Shown: in pieces, positions 53,210 to 62,250 of the stretch
Numbering within the stretch: position 1 is the stretch's first letter
Layout of the letters: every line of letters starts with the position of its first letter
NCBI RefSeq assembly: GCF_004299445.1
Contig: NZ_SCTC01000017.1
Span: forward strand, 1-64,000
DNA: 64,000 nucleotides
Origin: Phenylobacterium sp.
Lineage (GTDB): Bacteria; Pseudomonadota; Alphaproteobacteria; Caulobacterales; Caulobacteraceae
Reading direction: 5' to 3'
Translations under genes and position numbers: made by a program
The notes under the pieces: generated by a model
Told to the model about the DNA's origin: nothing
The model's database searches: none
Seen by the model: only the letters and a program-made list of their open reading frames with translations

Positions 53210-53677
53210 ATGCGGTGGAACGAGCTGGAGAGCGACGATTGCCCGGTGGCGCGGGCCCAGGCGGTGCTGGGTGATCGCTGGACGATCCTGATCCTGCGCG
53301 ATGCGCTCCGGGGCGTGAGCCGCTTCGACGTGTTCCATGAGCGGCTGGGGTGCAGCCGCACGCTGATCGCGCGGCGCCTCGCGCATCTGGTGGAGGAGGG
53401 CGTGCTGCAGGCCCAGCCCTATCAGACGCGCCCTCCGCGCCACGACTACCGCCTCACCGACCAGGGTCGGGCGTTGGGTCTGGTGGTGATGCTGATGGCC
53501 CAGTGGGGCGAGACCTGGCGACCCAAGGCGGGCGCCAGACCCCTGCGCCGCCGCCACAAGGCCTGCGGCCACGACTTCCAGCCGCTGGTGGTCTGCTCGG
53601 AATGCGGCGACCCCGTCGGCAAGGACGGGATCGAGTATCCGGCCTACCCGAGCCCGATGCGTTCCAACAGCGCGTAG
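53210..53677 (+). CDS. HxlR-family regulator
   Basis: A regulator of 155 residues. The winged helix includes CPVARAQAVLGDRWTILILRDALRGVSRF and CSRTLIARRLAHLVEEGVLQ, with the usual N-terminal cysteine (CPVARA) that can sense oxidants or electrophiles. The C-terminal extension holds HKACGHDFQPLVVCSECGDPVG, a zinc-ribbon-like element. ATG 53210 (MRWNELESDDC) is chosen because ATG 53147 lies inside the candidate operator and adds a low-complexity lead. It is convergent, with overlap, on the SH3-domain gene. Confidence 0.88.
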   Translation: MRWNELESDDCPVARAQAVLGDRWTILILRDALRGVSRFDVFHERLGCSRTLIARRLAHLVEEGVLQAQPYQTRPPRHDYRLTDQGRALGLVVMLMAQWGETWRPKAGARPLRRRHKACGHDFQPLVVCSECGDPVGKDGIEYPAYPSPMRSNSA

Positions 53678-55101
53678 AAGACGGTCTCCTTGCGCTGCGC
53701 CGCCTGGATGTCGGTCATCAGGGCCGACAGCCGGCCCTTGCCGTTGTCGCGGGCGGCGATGACCGACTGGTTGTAGGCGCGGATGTTCGTGGGGCCCTGG
53801 ACGGCCGGCGGCGGGGGCGCCGCCTTGGCCGGCGCGCCCTTGCCACGACCGGCTGCGGCGGCCTTGCCGGTCGGGGCAGGGGCGGCGGGGACCGATCCCG
53901 GCGGTCCCAGGTCGGCGGCGCGGACGTAGCCCGTGGCGCCGCCCACCTCCACCTCGTACCAGCCGCCGTCCGGGCCCGACTTGGGCGTAATCGCACGACC
54001 CACCGGCAGGTTCGTCACCGCCGCGGCCGAGGCCACGGGCGCCGAGCGCACCGCGGTGGCGCGGATGGCCACCATGTCGCTGGGCGGCGGCGCGGCCTGT
54101 GGCTGCGGGTTGTTGACCTGCTGCACCTGGGCCTGCTGACCCGCCTTGGGCATGGCCAGCTTGGTGGTGTTGGCGGCCGTTGCGTAGGCCGGGGCCTGAT
54201 CGCCCAGCACCTCGGCTTCCGAGGAGCCGTCGGTCATGGCGCGGCCCTGGGTGAAGGTCTTGCTCATGCCCGTGTGCTGGTCGACCACGCCGCCGGTGAC
54301 GTCGATATCCTTCTTCAGGGCGCCCAGGAGGTCGGTGCGCTCGCGGCGGATCGCCTTGCGGTCCTTGTCCGTGCTGGCGCTGGCCAGCCGCGTGTTGATG
54401 TCGGTGAGCTGGGCGGCGCGGCATTCCACCAGCGCGTTGCCGCTCTCCACGATCGAGCGGCTGACGGCCAGCTGACGGCCGGCGTCCTGGTCGATGTTGA
54501 ACGAGGCCTTCTTCAGGTCGCCGCCGGCCTCCTGCTCCTTGAGCTTCGCATAGGCGTCGGCCGTCGCGACGATGGCCACTAGGACCGCCAGGGCGGCGTA
54601 GGCCTTCATGTTGTCGCCGCCGCCAAAGCCGACGTTGCTGACGCCCGGCACGTTCAGGCCCATGGCGCCCGACAGCATGTCGGGTCCGAACAGAGCCGCC
54701 GACGGGGCGGGCTGGGCGCCGCCGGCCTGCGCGGTCTGCTGCTGGGCCGCGCTCTGCATGGCCATGTTGGCGACGCCGCCCATCAGGCTGCTCATGCCGC
54801 CCATGCCGCCGAACGCGCTGCCGCCCCGTCCGCCGATGCCGCCGCTCATCACACCCTTGGCCAGCACCATGGCGCCGGTCTTGAGGCCCTCGCCGATGGC
54901 GGCGCTCATCTTCGACTTCTTGAGGTCTTCGTATTCCTTGTCGAGCTTCACCAGCGGGGCCCGCTGGGCCTCGCAGGCGTTGAGGACCGAATCCTTGCCG
55001 CCCTTGCTCTGGGCCCAGAGCGGCTGGACGTTGAGGCCGAGCAGCGCGATGGCGCTGACCGTTGCGCGGAACCGTCGAGACTTGAGCATCCTAACCCCCA
55101 T
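53644..55101 (-). CDS. exported SH3-domain protein with glycine/alanine-rich regions
   Basis: A protein of 485 residues with a signal peptide (ALLGLNVQPLWAQ). A cysteine- and lysine-bearing helix follows (LNACEAQRAPLVKLDKEYED), then a glycine/methionine-rich stretch (about residues 80-135). A hydrophobic helix (YAALAVLVAIVATADAYA) and a coiled coil come next. An SH3 module lies around residues 340-395 (IRATAVRSAPV, GGWYEVEVGGATGYVRAADLG), before an Ala/Pro tail. It is three bases downstream of the caspase-Sel1 gene, so the two probably work together in the envelope. No known family beyond SH3. Confidence 0.8.
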   Translation of the reverse strand: MGVRMLKSRRFRATVSAIALLGLNVQPLWAQSKGGKDSVLNACEAQRAPLVKLDKEYEDLKKSKMSAAIGEGLKTGAMVLAKGVMSGGIGGRGGSAFGGMGGMSSLMGGVANMAMQSAAQQQTAQAGGAQPAPSAALFGPDMLSGAMGLNVPGVSNVGFGGGDNMKAYAALAVLVAIVATADAYAKLKEQEAGGDLKKASFNIDQDAGRQLAVSRSIVESGNALVECRAAQLTDINTRLASASTDKDRKAIRRERTDLLGALKKDIDVTGGVVDQHTGMSKTFTQGRAMTDGSSEAEVLGDQAPAYATAANTTKLAMPKAGQQAQVQQVNNPQPQAAPPPSDMVAIRATAVRSAPVASAAAVTNLPVGRAITPKSGPDGGWYEVEVGGATGYVRAADLGPPGSVPAAPAPTGKAAAAGRGKGAPAKAAPPPPAVQGPTNIRAYNQSVIAARDNGKGRLSALMTDIQAAQRKETVFYALLERIGLG

Positions 55102-55104
55102 CGC

Positions 55105-57144
55105 CTACTGCGCTCCGAGCCGCGCCAGCTCGTCACGCGAAGCTTCATCGCCGCCCTGCGCGGCCTTGCGGTACCACTCGATCGCCTTCTTGCGGTCGGC
55201 CCGGACACCCTGACCGCTCTCGTACATGATGGCCAGATTGCGCATGGCCAGCGGGCTGCCGCGGTCGGCGGCGGCCTGGAAGAGACGAACGGCCTCGACC
55301 GGGTTCTGGCGCACGCCTGCGCCGCGCGCGGTCATGCTGCCGAGGCCCAGATAGCCGCGGGCGTCTCCGGCGTTCGCGGCGGCCCGGTAGTATTCCGCGG
55401 CCCGCGCATAGTCCTGCGGCAGGCCCGTCCCGGTCTCCAGCATCACCGCCAGGCTGGACATGCCCTCGGAGTTCCCGAGTTCGGCGGCGCGCTGGTACCA
55501 GGTGGCGGCCTGCACCTCGTCCTTCATCACCGCCTCGCCGTCTTCATAGGCATAGCCCAGGCGCACCATGGCGTCGGTGTCGCCGGCCGTGGCGGCGCGC
55601 TGGTAGAGGTTGAACGCGCGGCGCGCGTCGCGGGGGACGCCCTGGCCCTGCTCGTAGAGGTCGGCCAGCTGGGCGATCGACGGTCCATCGCCCGCATCCA
55701 CCGCCTTCTGCAGCCAGCCGGCCGCCTGGCGCGCGTCGGCGGGAGCGCCGCGGCCGCGCAGGTAGGCCTCGGCCAGCATGCCCATGGCCGTGGCCGAGCC
55801 CTTGTTGGCCGCCTGTTGCAGGATGCGGAAGCCGTCGGCCTCGTCCTTGGCGGTTCCGAAGCCGTTCAGGCGGCAGAGCGCCCAGTTGACCATCCCGCCC
55901 GAGTGGCCGGCGTCGGCCGACGCCTTGAACCAGCGCGCGGCGGCGGCCACGTCCTTGGGCGCGCCCTTGCCGGTCAGCGACATGACGCCGAGATTGTACA
56001 TGGCCGCGCCGTTGCCCAGCTTCGCCGCCGCGTTCCAGTCGCGCGCCGCGCTGGCGTAGTCCCCGCGGGCAAACGCGTCGCGCGCCGTGGTGACCAGGTC
56101 CTGCCCCGGCGTCGCCGAGCGCGAGGCCACCTGGAACGAGCCGGCCGGGAGCTTCTCGAGCGCCTTGATCCGGTTGAACGCCAGCTTGCGGAACGAGCCG
56201 GTGATCTCGCCCCGATCCTGGGCCTCCAGATAGGCCCGGAAGTCGGCGGGATCGTCGGAGTCCTTGATCGACGTCCAGAAGACCTGGTCCTTCTCCCACT
56301 TGATCTTCGTGGGGTCGGCGCCCGGCGCGGCGGCGGCGACCTGCTTGGGCGGGCCGTTGGGGTCGAACGTCCAGTTCACGTTGCGCCAGATGCCCTGCAG
56401 GTCGGGCGTCTGCTCGCCCTCGGTCATCCGCTCGACCTCGGCCTGCACATAGCCGGGCAGCTCGCCGACCGTGGCGCCGGGGCGCGTCATGCCCTGGGTC
56501 AAGGCGATGGCGAAGGGGCTGTTGGCGGCGCCCGCCACCCCGTCCTGGGCCACCTGGCCGGGTGCGGCGGCCATCAGGGTGACGACCGAGACGCTGGTCG
56601 GGCCGGTCTCGCGCGCCAGGCCGCGGGTGTTGCCGCCCAGGCTGCGGGTGGCGGTCGGGTTGTTGCGGCAGGCGTCGAGGATGATCAGCCGCACCGACTT
56701 CGCGCCCGACAGGGCCTGGCCCAGGCTGGCGGATTCCAGCGAGCTGGCGGTCAGGGTCGTCTTGCTGGTGGAGACGGCGTCCTTGGGCAGCAGGTAGTTC
56801 ACGCCGTCGATCATCGCGCCGTGCCCGGCGTAGTAGATCACCGCGGCCTCAGAGCCCTTGGCGGCCTCTTCGAAGGCGCCCAGGCCCTCGAGCAGCTGGA
56901 TCCGGTTGGGATCGGTCAGCGTGGTCACCTGGAAGCCCAGCTTCTGCAGCGTCGTCTGCACCAGCTTGGCGTCCTTGGCCGGGTTCACCAGCGGCGGCAC
57001 CTTGTCGTACTTCGAGACGCCGATGATCAACGCGACGCGCTGGGCCGCCCACGCGCCGCCGGCGAACGACACATTGACCGCAACGGCGACGGCGATCGCC
57101 GTCCACCCTCTACGCCATTGGTGGGCCCGATCCACCCGACGCAT
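55105..57144 (-). CDS. exported caspase-like (peptidase C14) protein with Sel1 repeats
   Basis: The 679-residue protein has a signal (VAVAVNVSFAGGAWA), then a caspase-type domain (about residues 35-265) with the dyad readable: His108 in YYAGHGA and Cys159 in LDACRNNP. The rest, from about residue 370, is some eight Sel1 repeats of 36 residues (pattern A..LG..Y..G.GV..D...A..W...AA..G). Such orthocaspase-like proteins cleave after basic residues in some bacteria; targets are unknown. ATG 57144 is chosen at the start of the signal. The SH3-domain gene follows after three bases. Confidence 0.9.
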   Translation of the reverse strand: MRRVDRAHQWRRGWTAIAVAVAVNVSFAGGAWAAQRVALIIGVSKYDKVPPLVNPAKDAKLVQTTLQKLGFQVTTLTDPNRIQLLEGLGAFEEAAKGSEAAVIYYAGHGAMIDGVNYLLPKDAVSTSKTTLTASSLESASLGQALSGAKSVRLIILDACRNNPTATRSLGGNTRGLARETGPTSVSVVTLMAAAPGQVAQDGVAGAANSPFAIALTQGMTRPGATVGELPGYVQAEVERMTEGEQTPDLQGIWRNVNWTFDPNGPPKQVAAAAPGADPTKIKWEKDQVFWTSIKDSDDPADFRAYLEAQDRGEITGSFRKLAFNRIKALEKLPAGSFQVASRSATPGQDLVTTARDAFARGDYASAARDWNAAAKLGNGAAMYNLGVMSLTGKGAPKDVAAAARWFKASADAGHSGGMVNWALCRLNGFGTAKDEADGFRILQQAANKGSATAMGMLAEAYLRGRGAPADARQAAGWLQKAVDAGDGPSIAQLADLYEQGQGVPRDARRAFNLYQRAATAGDTDAMVRLGYAYEDGEAVMKDEVQAATWYQRAAELGNSEGMSSLAVMLETGTGLPQDYARAAEYYRAAANAGDARGYLGLGSMTARGAGVRQNPVEAVRLFQAAADRGSPLAMRNLAIMYESGQGVRADRKKAIEWYRKAAQGGDEASRDELARLGAQ

Positions 57145-57405
57145 GCGCACACCCTCCAGCACTTGCACGGCATGATACTCCAAAAACGCCAGACGACACC
57201 GCAAAGGTCGGATCAGGCAGAGTTCCGACACATACCTATTCGTCACCCGCGCCGGCTTGGACGCGCGCCCAAGGCAAGTTCCAGGCACGGCCGCGGAATG
57301 CCGGAGCCACTCGCGGAATAGTCAAGCTTCGTCCGGGCGTTAACTCTACATTGTGCCTGTAGGGGCTACCGTTGGGGAACGACAAGACAGGGGGGCGTCG
57401 CCGTC

Positions 57406-59169
57406 GTGCTGGGGCGACTGTTCGACGAGAGATTCAAGGCGGCCGCGGCGGGCATCTTCGCTTACGCGCCCGTGCGCCTGCTCATGTGCGCCTTTGTCTT
57501 CGGCTTCGTCGGCCTGGGCGTGGGCTGGCTGCCCGCCATCTTCTGGGCGTCGGCGGCCCTGTTCAGCGAAGCGGGGATGCTGATCGTCACCCGCAGCTTG
57601 GCTCGCGCCAAGACGCCGTCGCCGGGTCAGATCGCCGCCTGCGTCGCGGTCTACGCCATCGCGGTGCCGATCTGGAGCCTGGCCGGGGTGCTGCTGTGGG
57701 CCGACAACAGCGCTGCGTGCCAGCTCGCGGGCGCAAGCTTCTTCGCCGGCCACCTGCTCTACATCCAGGCGCTGCACGCCCACTCGCCGGGCGCGGCGCT
57801 GCCGACCCTGCCGTCGGTGGTCGTCCCGATGCTGACGCCGATCGCGATGCCGCACTTCACGGGGACCGATCAGCTGATCGTCTGCATCGCGATGGCCGCG
57901 GTCTCCAGCCACGCCCTGCTCTGCATGTGGGTCAGCCTGACGAAGTCCCAGGCGCTGCAGGAGGCGCAGTTCGCCATGCAGGCCGCCAGCCTGGCCAAGA
58001 GCGAGTTCCTGGCGCGGATGAGCCACGAGATCCGTACGCCCCTGAACGGCGTGCTGGGCATGGCCCAGGCGCTGTCGGCCGAGCCCGACCTGCAGCCTGG
58101 TCACCGCCAGAGCCTGTCGGTGATCCGCCAGTCAGGCCAGAGCCTGCTGACCATCCTCAACGACGTGCTCGACCTGTCGAAGGTGGAGGCGGGACGCCTC
58201 GAGCTGGAGGAGATCGCCTTCGACCTCGAGGCCACGGTGCGCGGAGCCCAGGAAACCTTCGCGCCCCAGGCGGCCGCCAAGGGCCTGGTGTTCCGCCTGC
58301 ACCTCGACGCCTCCGCGCGCGGCGCCTTCCGGGGCGACCCGACGCGGGTTCGCCAGATCCTCTACAACCTGCTGTCCAACGCCGTGAAGTTCACCGAGGC
58401 GGGCGAGATCAGCCTGACGGTCACGGCGCCCAACGATGTGCTCACCGTGGTCGTGACCGACAGCGGCATCGGCATCGCCCCGGCCGACCTCGCGCGCCTG
58501 TTCAGCCGCTTCCAGCAGGTGGATTCGTCCACCACCCGTCGCTACGGGGGCAGCGGCCTGGGCCTGTCGATCTGCCGCGAGCTGGCCGAGCTGATGGGCG
58601 GCTCGGTGACGGTGGAGAGCCAGACGGGCAAGGGCAGCCGTTTCATCGTCACCCTGCCGCTCCCGCGGGTCGAGCGGGCGCCCGCCGCCCCAGCGGCCGA
58701 CACCCTGGACGCCGGCCTGGCCGACAGCGATGTGTCGCTGCAGGTGCTGGCGGCGGAGGACAACCCCGTGAACCAGCTGGTGCTCACCACCCTCCTGGGC
58801 CAGGTGGGCGTGGCGCCGGACGTGGTCGGCGACGGCGCTGCGGCTGTGGCGGCCTGGCGCGACGGCGCGTGGGACGTGATCCTGATGGACGTGCAGATGC
58901 CGGTCATGGACGGCGTCGAGGCGGTTCGCGCCATCCGCGCCGCAGAGGCCGCAGAGGGCCGGCCGCGCACGCCGATCTTGGCCCTCACCGCCAACGCGAT
59001 GGCGCATCAGGTCGCCGAGTACCTGGCCGTCGGCTTCGACGGCCACGTCGCCAAGCCCATCGACGCGGGCCGGCTGTATCAGGCGCTCGCCGACGCCGTC
59101 AGCGTCGCCGACGACGAGGCCGATACCGCCCCCGCCCAGCGTGCGACGGCGAGCGCCCGCGGCGCCTAG
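57406..59169 (+). CDS. hybrid sensor histidine kinase
   Basis: A 587-residue kinase-receiver protein. The N-terminal part has about six hydrophobic helices (residues 20-175) and no periplasmic domain, suggesting sensing within the membrane. The HisKA box has His207 in [10 protein letters not shown]. The ATP domain carries [21 protein letters not shown] and GSGLGLSIC. The receiver has Asp495 in [13 protein letters not shown] and the late lysine in HVAKPIDAG. It starts at GTG 57406. No response-regulator gene is adjacent. Confidence 0.93.
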   Translation: MLGRLFDERFKAAAAGIFAYAPVRLLMCAFVFGFVGLGVGWLPAIFWASAALFSEAGMLIVTRSLARAKTPSPGQIAACVAVYAIAVPIWSLAGVLLWADNSAACQLAGASFFAGHLLYIQALHAHSPGAALPTLPSVVVPMLTPIAMPHFTGTDQLIVCIAMAAVSSHALLCMWVSLTKSQALQEAQFAMQAASLAKSEFLARMSHEIRTPLNGVLGMAQALSAEPDLQPGHRQSLSVIRQSGQSLLTILNDVLDLSKVEAGRLELEEIAFDLEATVRGAQETFAPQAAAKGLVFRLHLDASARGAFRGDPTRVRQILYNLLSNAVKFTEAGEISLTVTAPNDVLTVVVTDSGIGIAPADLARLFSRFQQVDSSTTRRYGGSGLGLSICRELAELMGGSVTVESQTGKGSRFIVTLPLPRVERAPAAPAADTLDAGLADSDVSLQVLAAEDNPVNQLVLTTLLGQVGVAPDVVGDGAAAVAAWRDGAWDVILMDVQMPVMDGVEAVRAIRAAEAAEGRPRTPILALTANAMAHQVAEYLAVGFDGHVAKPIDAGRLYQALADAVSVADDEADTAPAQRATASARGA

Positions 59170-59750
59170 TTCTTCGGTTGCGGGTACTGGACCCGGGGCC
59201 GGAGGTTGTCGATCACCGCGCGGGCGTCGAAGGCCTTCGGATCGGCTTCGGGCTTGGGGCCCTTCTGCATGACGATCTCGGCCGAGGCCTCGTACCGCTC
59301 GATGGTGCGCACGTCGACGCGGTCGGCCCAGAAGGGGTCGCCCCAGAAGGGATCCCAGCCGCGCCAGCCGTAGCCGCGCCCGTAGTAGCGCCAGGACGGA
59401 CGCCAGAATCCGTAAGAGCCGTACCACGGGCGGTAGAACGGATCGGGCTCGACGTAGGTGCGGCTCTGCTTGTCGGTGTCGCGATCGACGACCGTGAACC
59501 AGTCGTAGCCGTTCTGCACGGTCAGCTCGGCCGCCCGGAACAGCAGGTAGCCTTCGACGGTCTCGCGTGTGGTCAGCGAGTTGCCGGCGAAGTTGACCCG
59601 GAAGCGGTTGGGTTCGACGCGGATCTCGGAATAGCCGCCCGCCGCGCCCTGGCCCTTCAGGTTGGGCTGGTACGGCGTGGGCGTGGCGCACGCGGCAAGG
59701 CCGGCGCTGAGCGCGGCCGCCGCGGCGAAGGTCATGAACTTTCTGAACAT
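59166..59750 (-). CDS. CC0125/CC1285-family lipoprotein
   Basis: The 194-residue lipoprotein has a lipobox (AGLAAC, cysteine about residue 21), followed by ATPTPYQPN. It matches the Caulobacter CC0125/CC1285 family: [19 protein letters not shown] and [22 protein letters not shown] tyrosine/tryptophan/glycine-rich stretch follows ([23 protein letters not shown]). Function is unknown. Its stop overlaps that of the convergent histidine kinase. Confidence 0.9.
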   Translation of the reverse strand: MFRKFMTFAAAAALSAGLAACATPTPYQPNLKGQGAAGGYSEIRVEPNRFRVNFAGNSLTTRETVEGYLLFRAAELTVQNGYDWFTVVDRDTDKQSRTYVEPDPFYRPWYGSYGFWRPSWRYYGRGYGWRGWDPFWGDPFWADRVDVRTIERYEASAEIVMQKGPKPEADPKAFDARAVIDNLRPRVQYPQPKN

Positions 59751-59828
59751 CTGACGGTCTCGAACTCGACGTCCCCTGTTGGGAACGTATGTTTCACAAC
59801 ACTTCGCCGCAATTGTGGTTGCCGCGTG

Positions 59829-60233
59829 TCAGGCCCCGGTGACGGCCAGCACATAGATCAGCCGGCCCAGAGACCCGAACAGAAGTACGGCCACGGCCAA
59901 CGCCTGGATCATAAAGCCCGCTTCCCGCTTCTTGGGGTCAGCCACATAGCCCAGTTGATAGAGCACGCGCCCCACGATCCAGACCAGCCCCACGATCGCG
60001 GCGACCATATCGCTCCAGTAGATCGCGAACAGCCACAGCGGGACCAGGAACAGCGGCAGCCATTCCAGGGTGTTGTAGTGAGCGCGAATGGTGCGCTCGA
60101 GCACGGGATCGCCCGTCATGGCCGGCGCGGCAATGCCGCTCTTGGCGCGCGCCCGGCCCACCTGCAGGCCCATCCAGAAGTAGGTCAGCAGCGCCAGCAG
60201 CGTGACGATGGCGACATAGGCGTGAGAAGGCAT
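59829..60233 (-). CDS. MAPEG-family membrane protein
   Basis: The 134-residue protein has four membrane helices (about 5-22, 63-82, 86-101 and 110-130). The MAPEG-type loop sequence RTIRAHYNTLEWLPLFLVPLW is present in part as AHYNTLEWLP. Relatives include microsomal glutathione transferases and leukotriene C4 synthase; bacterial ones mostly have no known substrate. ATG 60233 is chosen at the start of homology. Confidence 0.9.
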   Translation of the reverse strand: MPSHAYVAIVTLLALLTYFWMGLQVGRARAKSGIAAPAMTGDPVLERTIRAHYNTLEWLPLFLVPLWLFAIYWSDMVAAIVGLVWIVGRVLYQLGYVADPKKREAGFMIQALAVAVLLFGSLGRLIYVLAVTGA

Positions 60234-60302
60234 GGTATGGTTCCCCCGATCGGCCGTTCGACAACCGCGGCCGTAGTTCGCGTGACCTTGGCGCCTTCCG
60301 CG

Positions 60303-60320
60303 CGGCAGGGGAACCTGCCG
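60303..60320 (+). promoter_or_regulatory. GGAA-loop hairpin before the KTSC gene
   Basis: CGGCAGG (60303-60309) pairs perfectly with CCTGCCG (60314-60320) across a GGAA tetraloop. It lies 45 bases before the KTSC start, in the space between two divergent genes. It may be a leader hairpin; no function is known. Confidence 0.4.
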
Positions 60321-60364
60321 GCTCGGGCTGCGCTCTTCATACGTCAGACGTTGGGAGGACGCGC

Positions 60365-60571
60365 ATGGACGTGGACTCGACCGCCATCCAGACGATCGAC
60401 TACGACACCGAGCGGGCAAAGCTGCTCATCCGCTTCGTCAGCGGAGAGCGCTATGTCTATGTCGGCGTTCCCGTCGAGGTCTGCCGATCCTTCATGGAGG
60501 CGCCGTCGAAGGGCGGCTTCTTCCAGGACGAGATCCGGGACCAGTACCCCTACAACCGCCTGGGCGCCTGA
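60365..60571 (+). CDS. KTSC-domain protein
   Basis: The 68-residue protein is a single KTSC domain: DVDSTAIQTIDYDTERAKLLIRF, in part, with YVYVGVPVEV and the family-naming SKGGFF at the end. KTSC domains are small, often fused to or near nucleic-acid-related proteins; the role is unknown. GGGAGG lies six bases before the ATG. It is convergent with argG across a short GCCCTAGGGC palindrome (60572-60581). Confidence 0.9.
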   Translation: MDVDSTAIQTIDYDTERAKLLIRFVSGERYVYVGVPVEVCRSFMEAPSKGGFFQDEIRDQYPYNRLGA

Positions 60572-60589
60572 GCCCTAGGGCAACGCGCT

Positions 60590-61813
<1,224 letters not shown>

Positions 61814-61898
61814 GTCGATGGGAGCCTTCAGGTAGGAGTGTCGGAAGTCGCGCGCCTTAAAGGGCACGCGAGGCCCCCGTTCAAGAAGAAAGGGCGGT

Positions 61899-62249
61899 TC
61901 AGACGCTAACCGCGCCTTCGTCCTCGAGGGTTCGCAGGCTGCCTCGGAGCCAGGTCAGGCAAACCGTGGCGAACGCGCCCGCCAACGTCACCCGGAGCAG
62001 GAACAGGATCAGCGCGCCCTGGCCGTCCAGACCGCCCGCCGACGACGTGGCCGAGAGACCCAGGCCGATCAGCAGCGGGGCGCCGAACATGATCCCCAGC
62101 GCCAGGTTGCGGGCCAGGCGCACGCCGCCCCACATCGGCATCTTCACCGACGCCGGCACGCGCTTCAGCGCCCCGTGGCTGGTGGAGGCGATCAGGGCCA
62201 TCGCCAGGATCCACATGGCGTCGGCGACGTAATGCAGGACAGTCAGCAT
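61899..62249 (-). CDS. small membrane protein of unknown function, downstream of kup
   Basis: A protein of 116 residues with three hydrophobic segments: about residues 7-22, 48-68 ([18 protein letters not shown]) and 78-99 ([19 protein letters not shown]). The region between the first two is basic ([20 protein letters not shown]). I do not recognise a family. It starts two bases after the kup stop, so it is almost certainly cotranscribed with kup and could assist or modulate potassium uptake; that is inference. Confidence 0.75.
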   Translation of the reverse strand: MLTVLHYVADAMWILAMALIASTSHGALKRVPASVKMPMWGGVRLARNLALGIMFGAPLLIGLGLSATSSAGGLDGQGALILFLLRVTLAGAFATVCLTWLRGSLRTLEDEGAVSV

Positions 62250-62250
62250 G

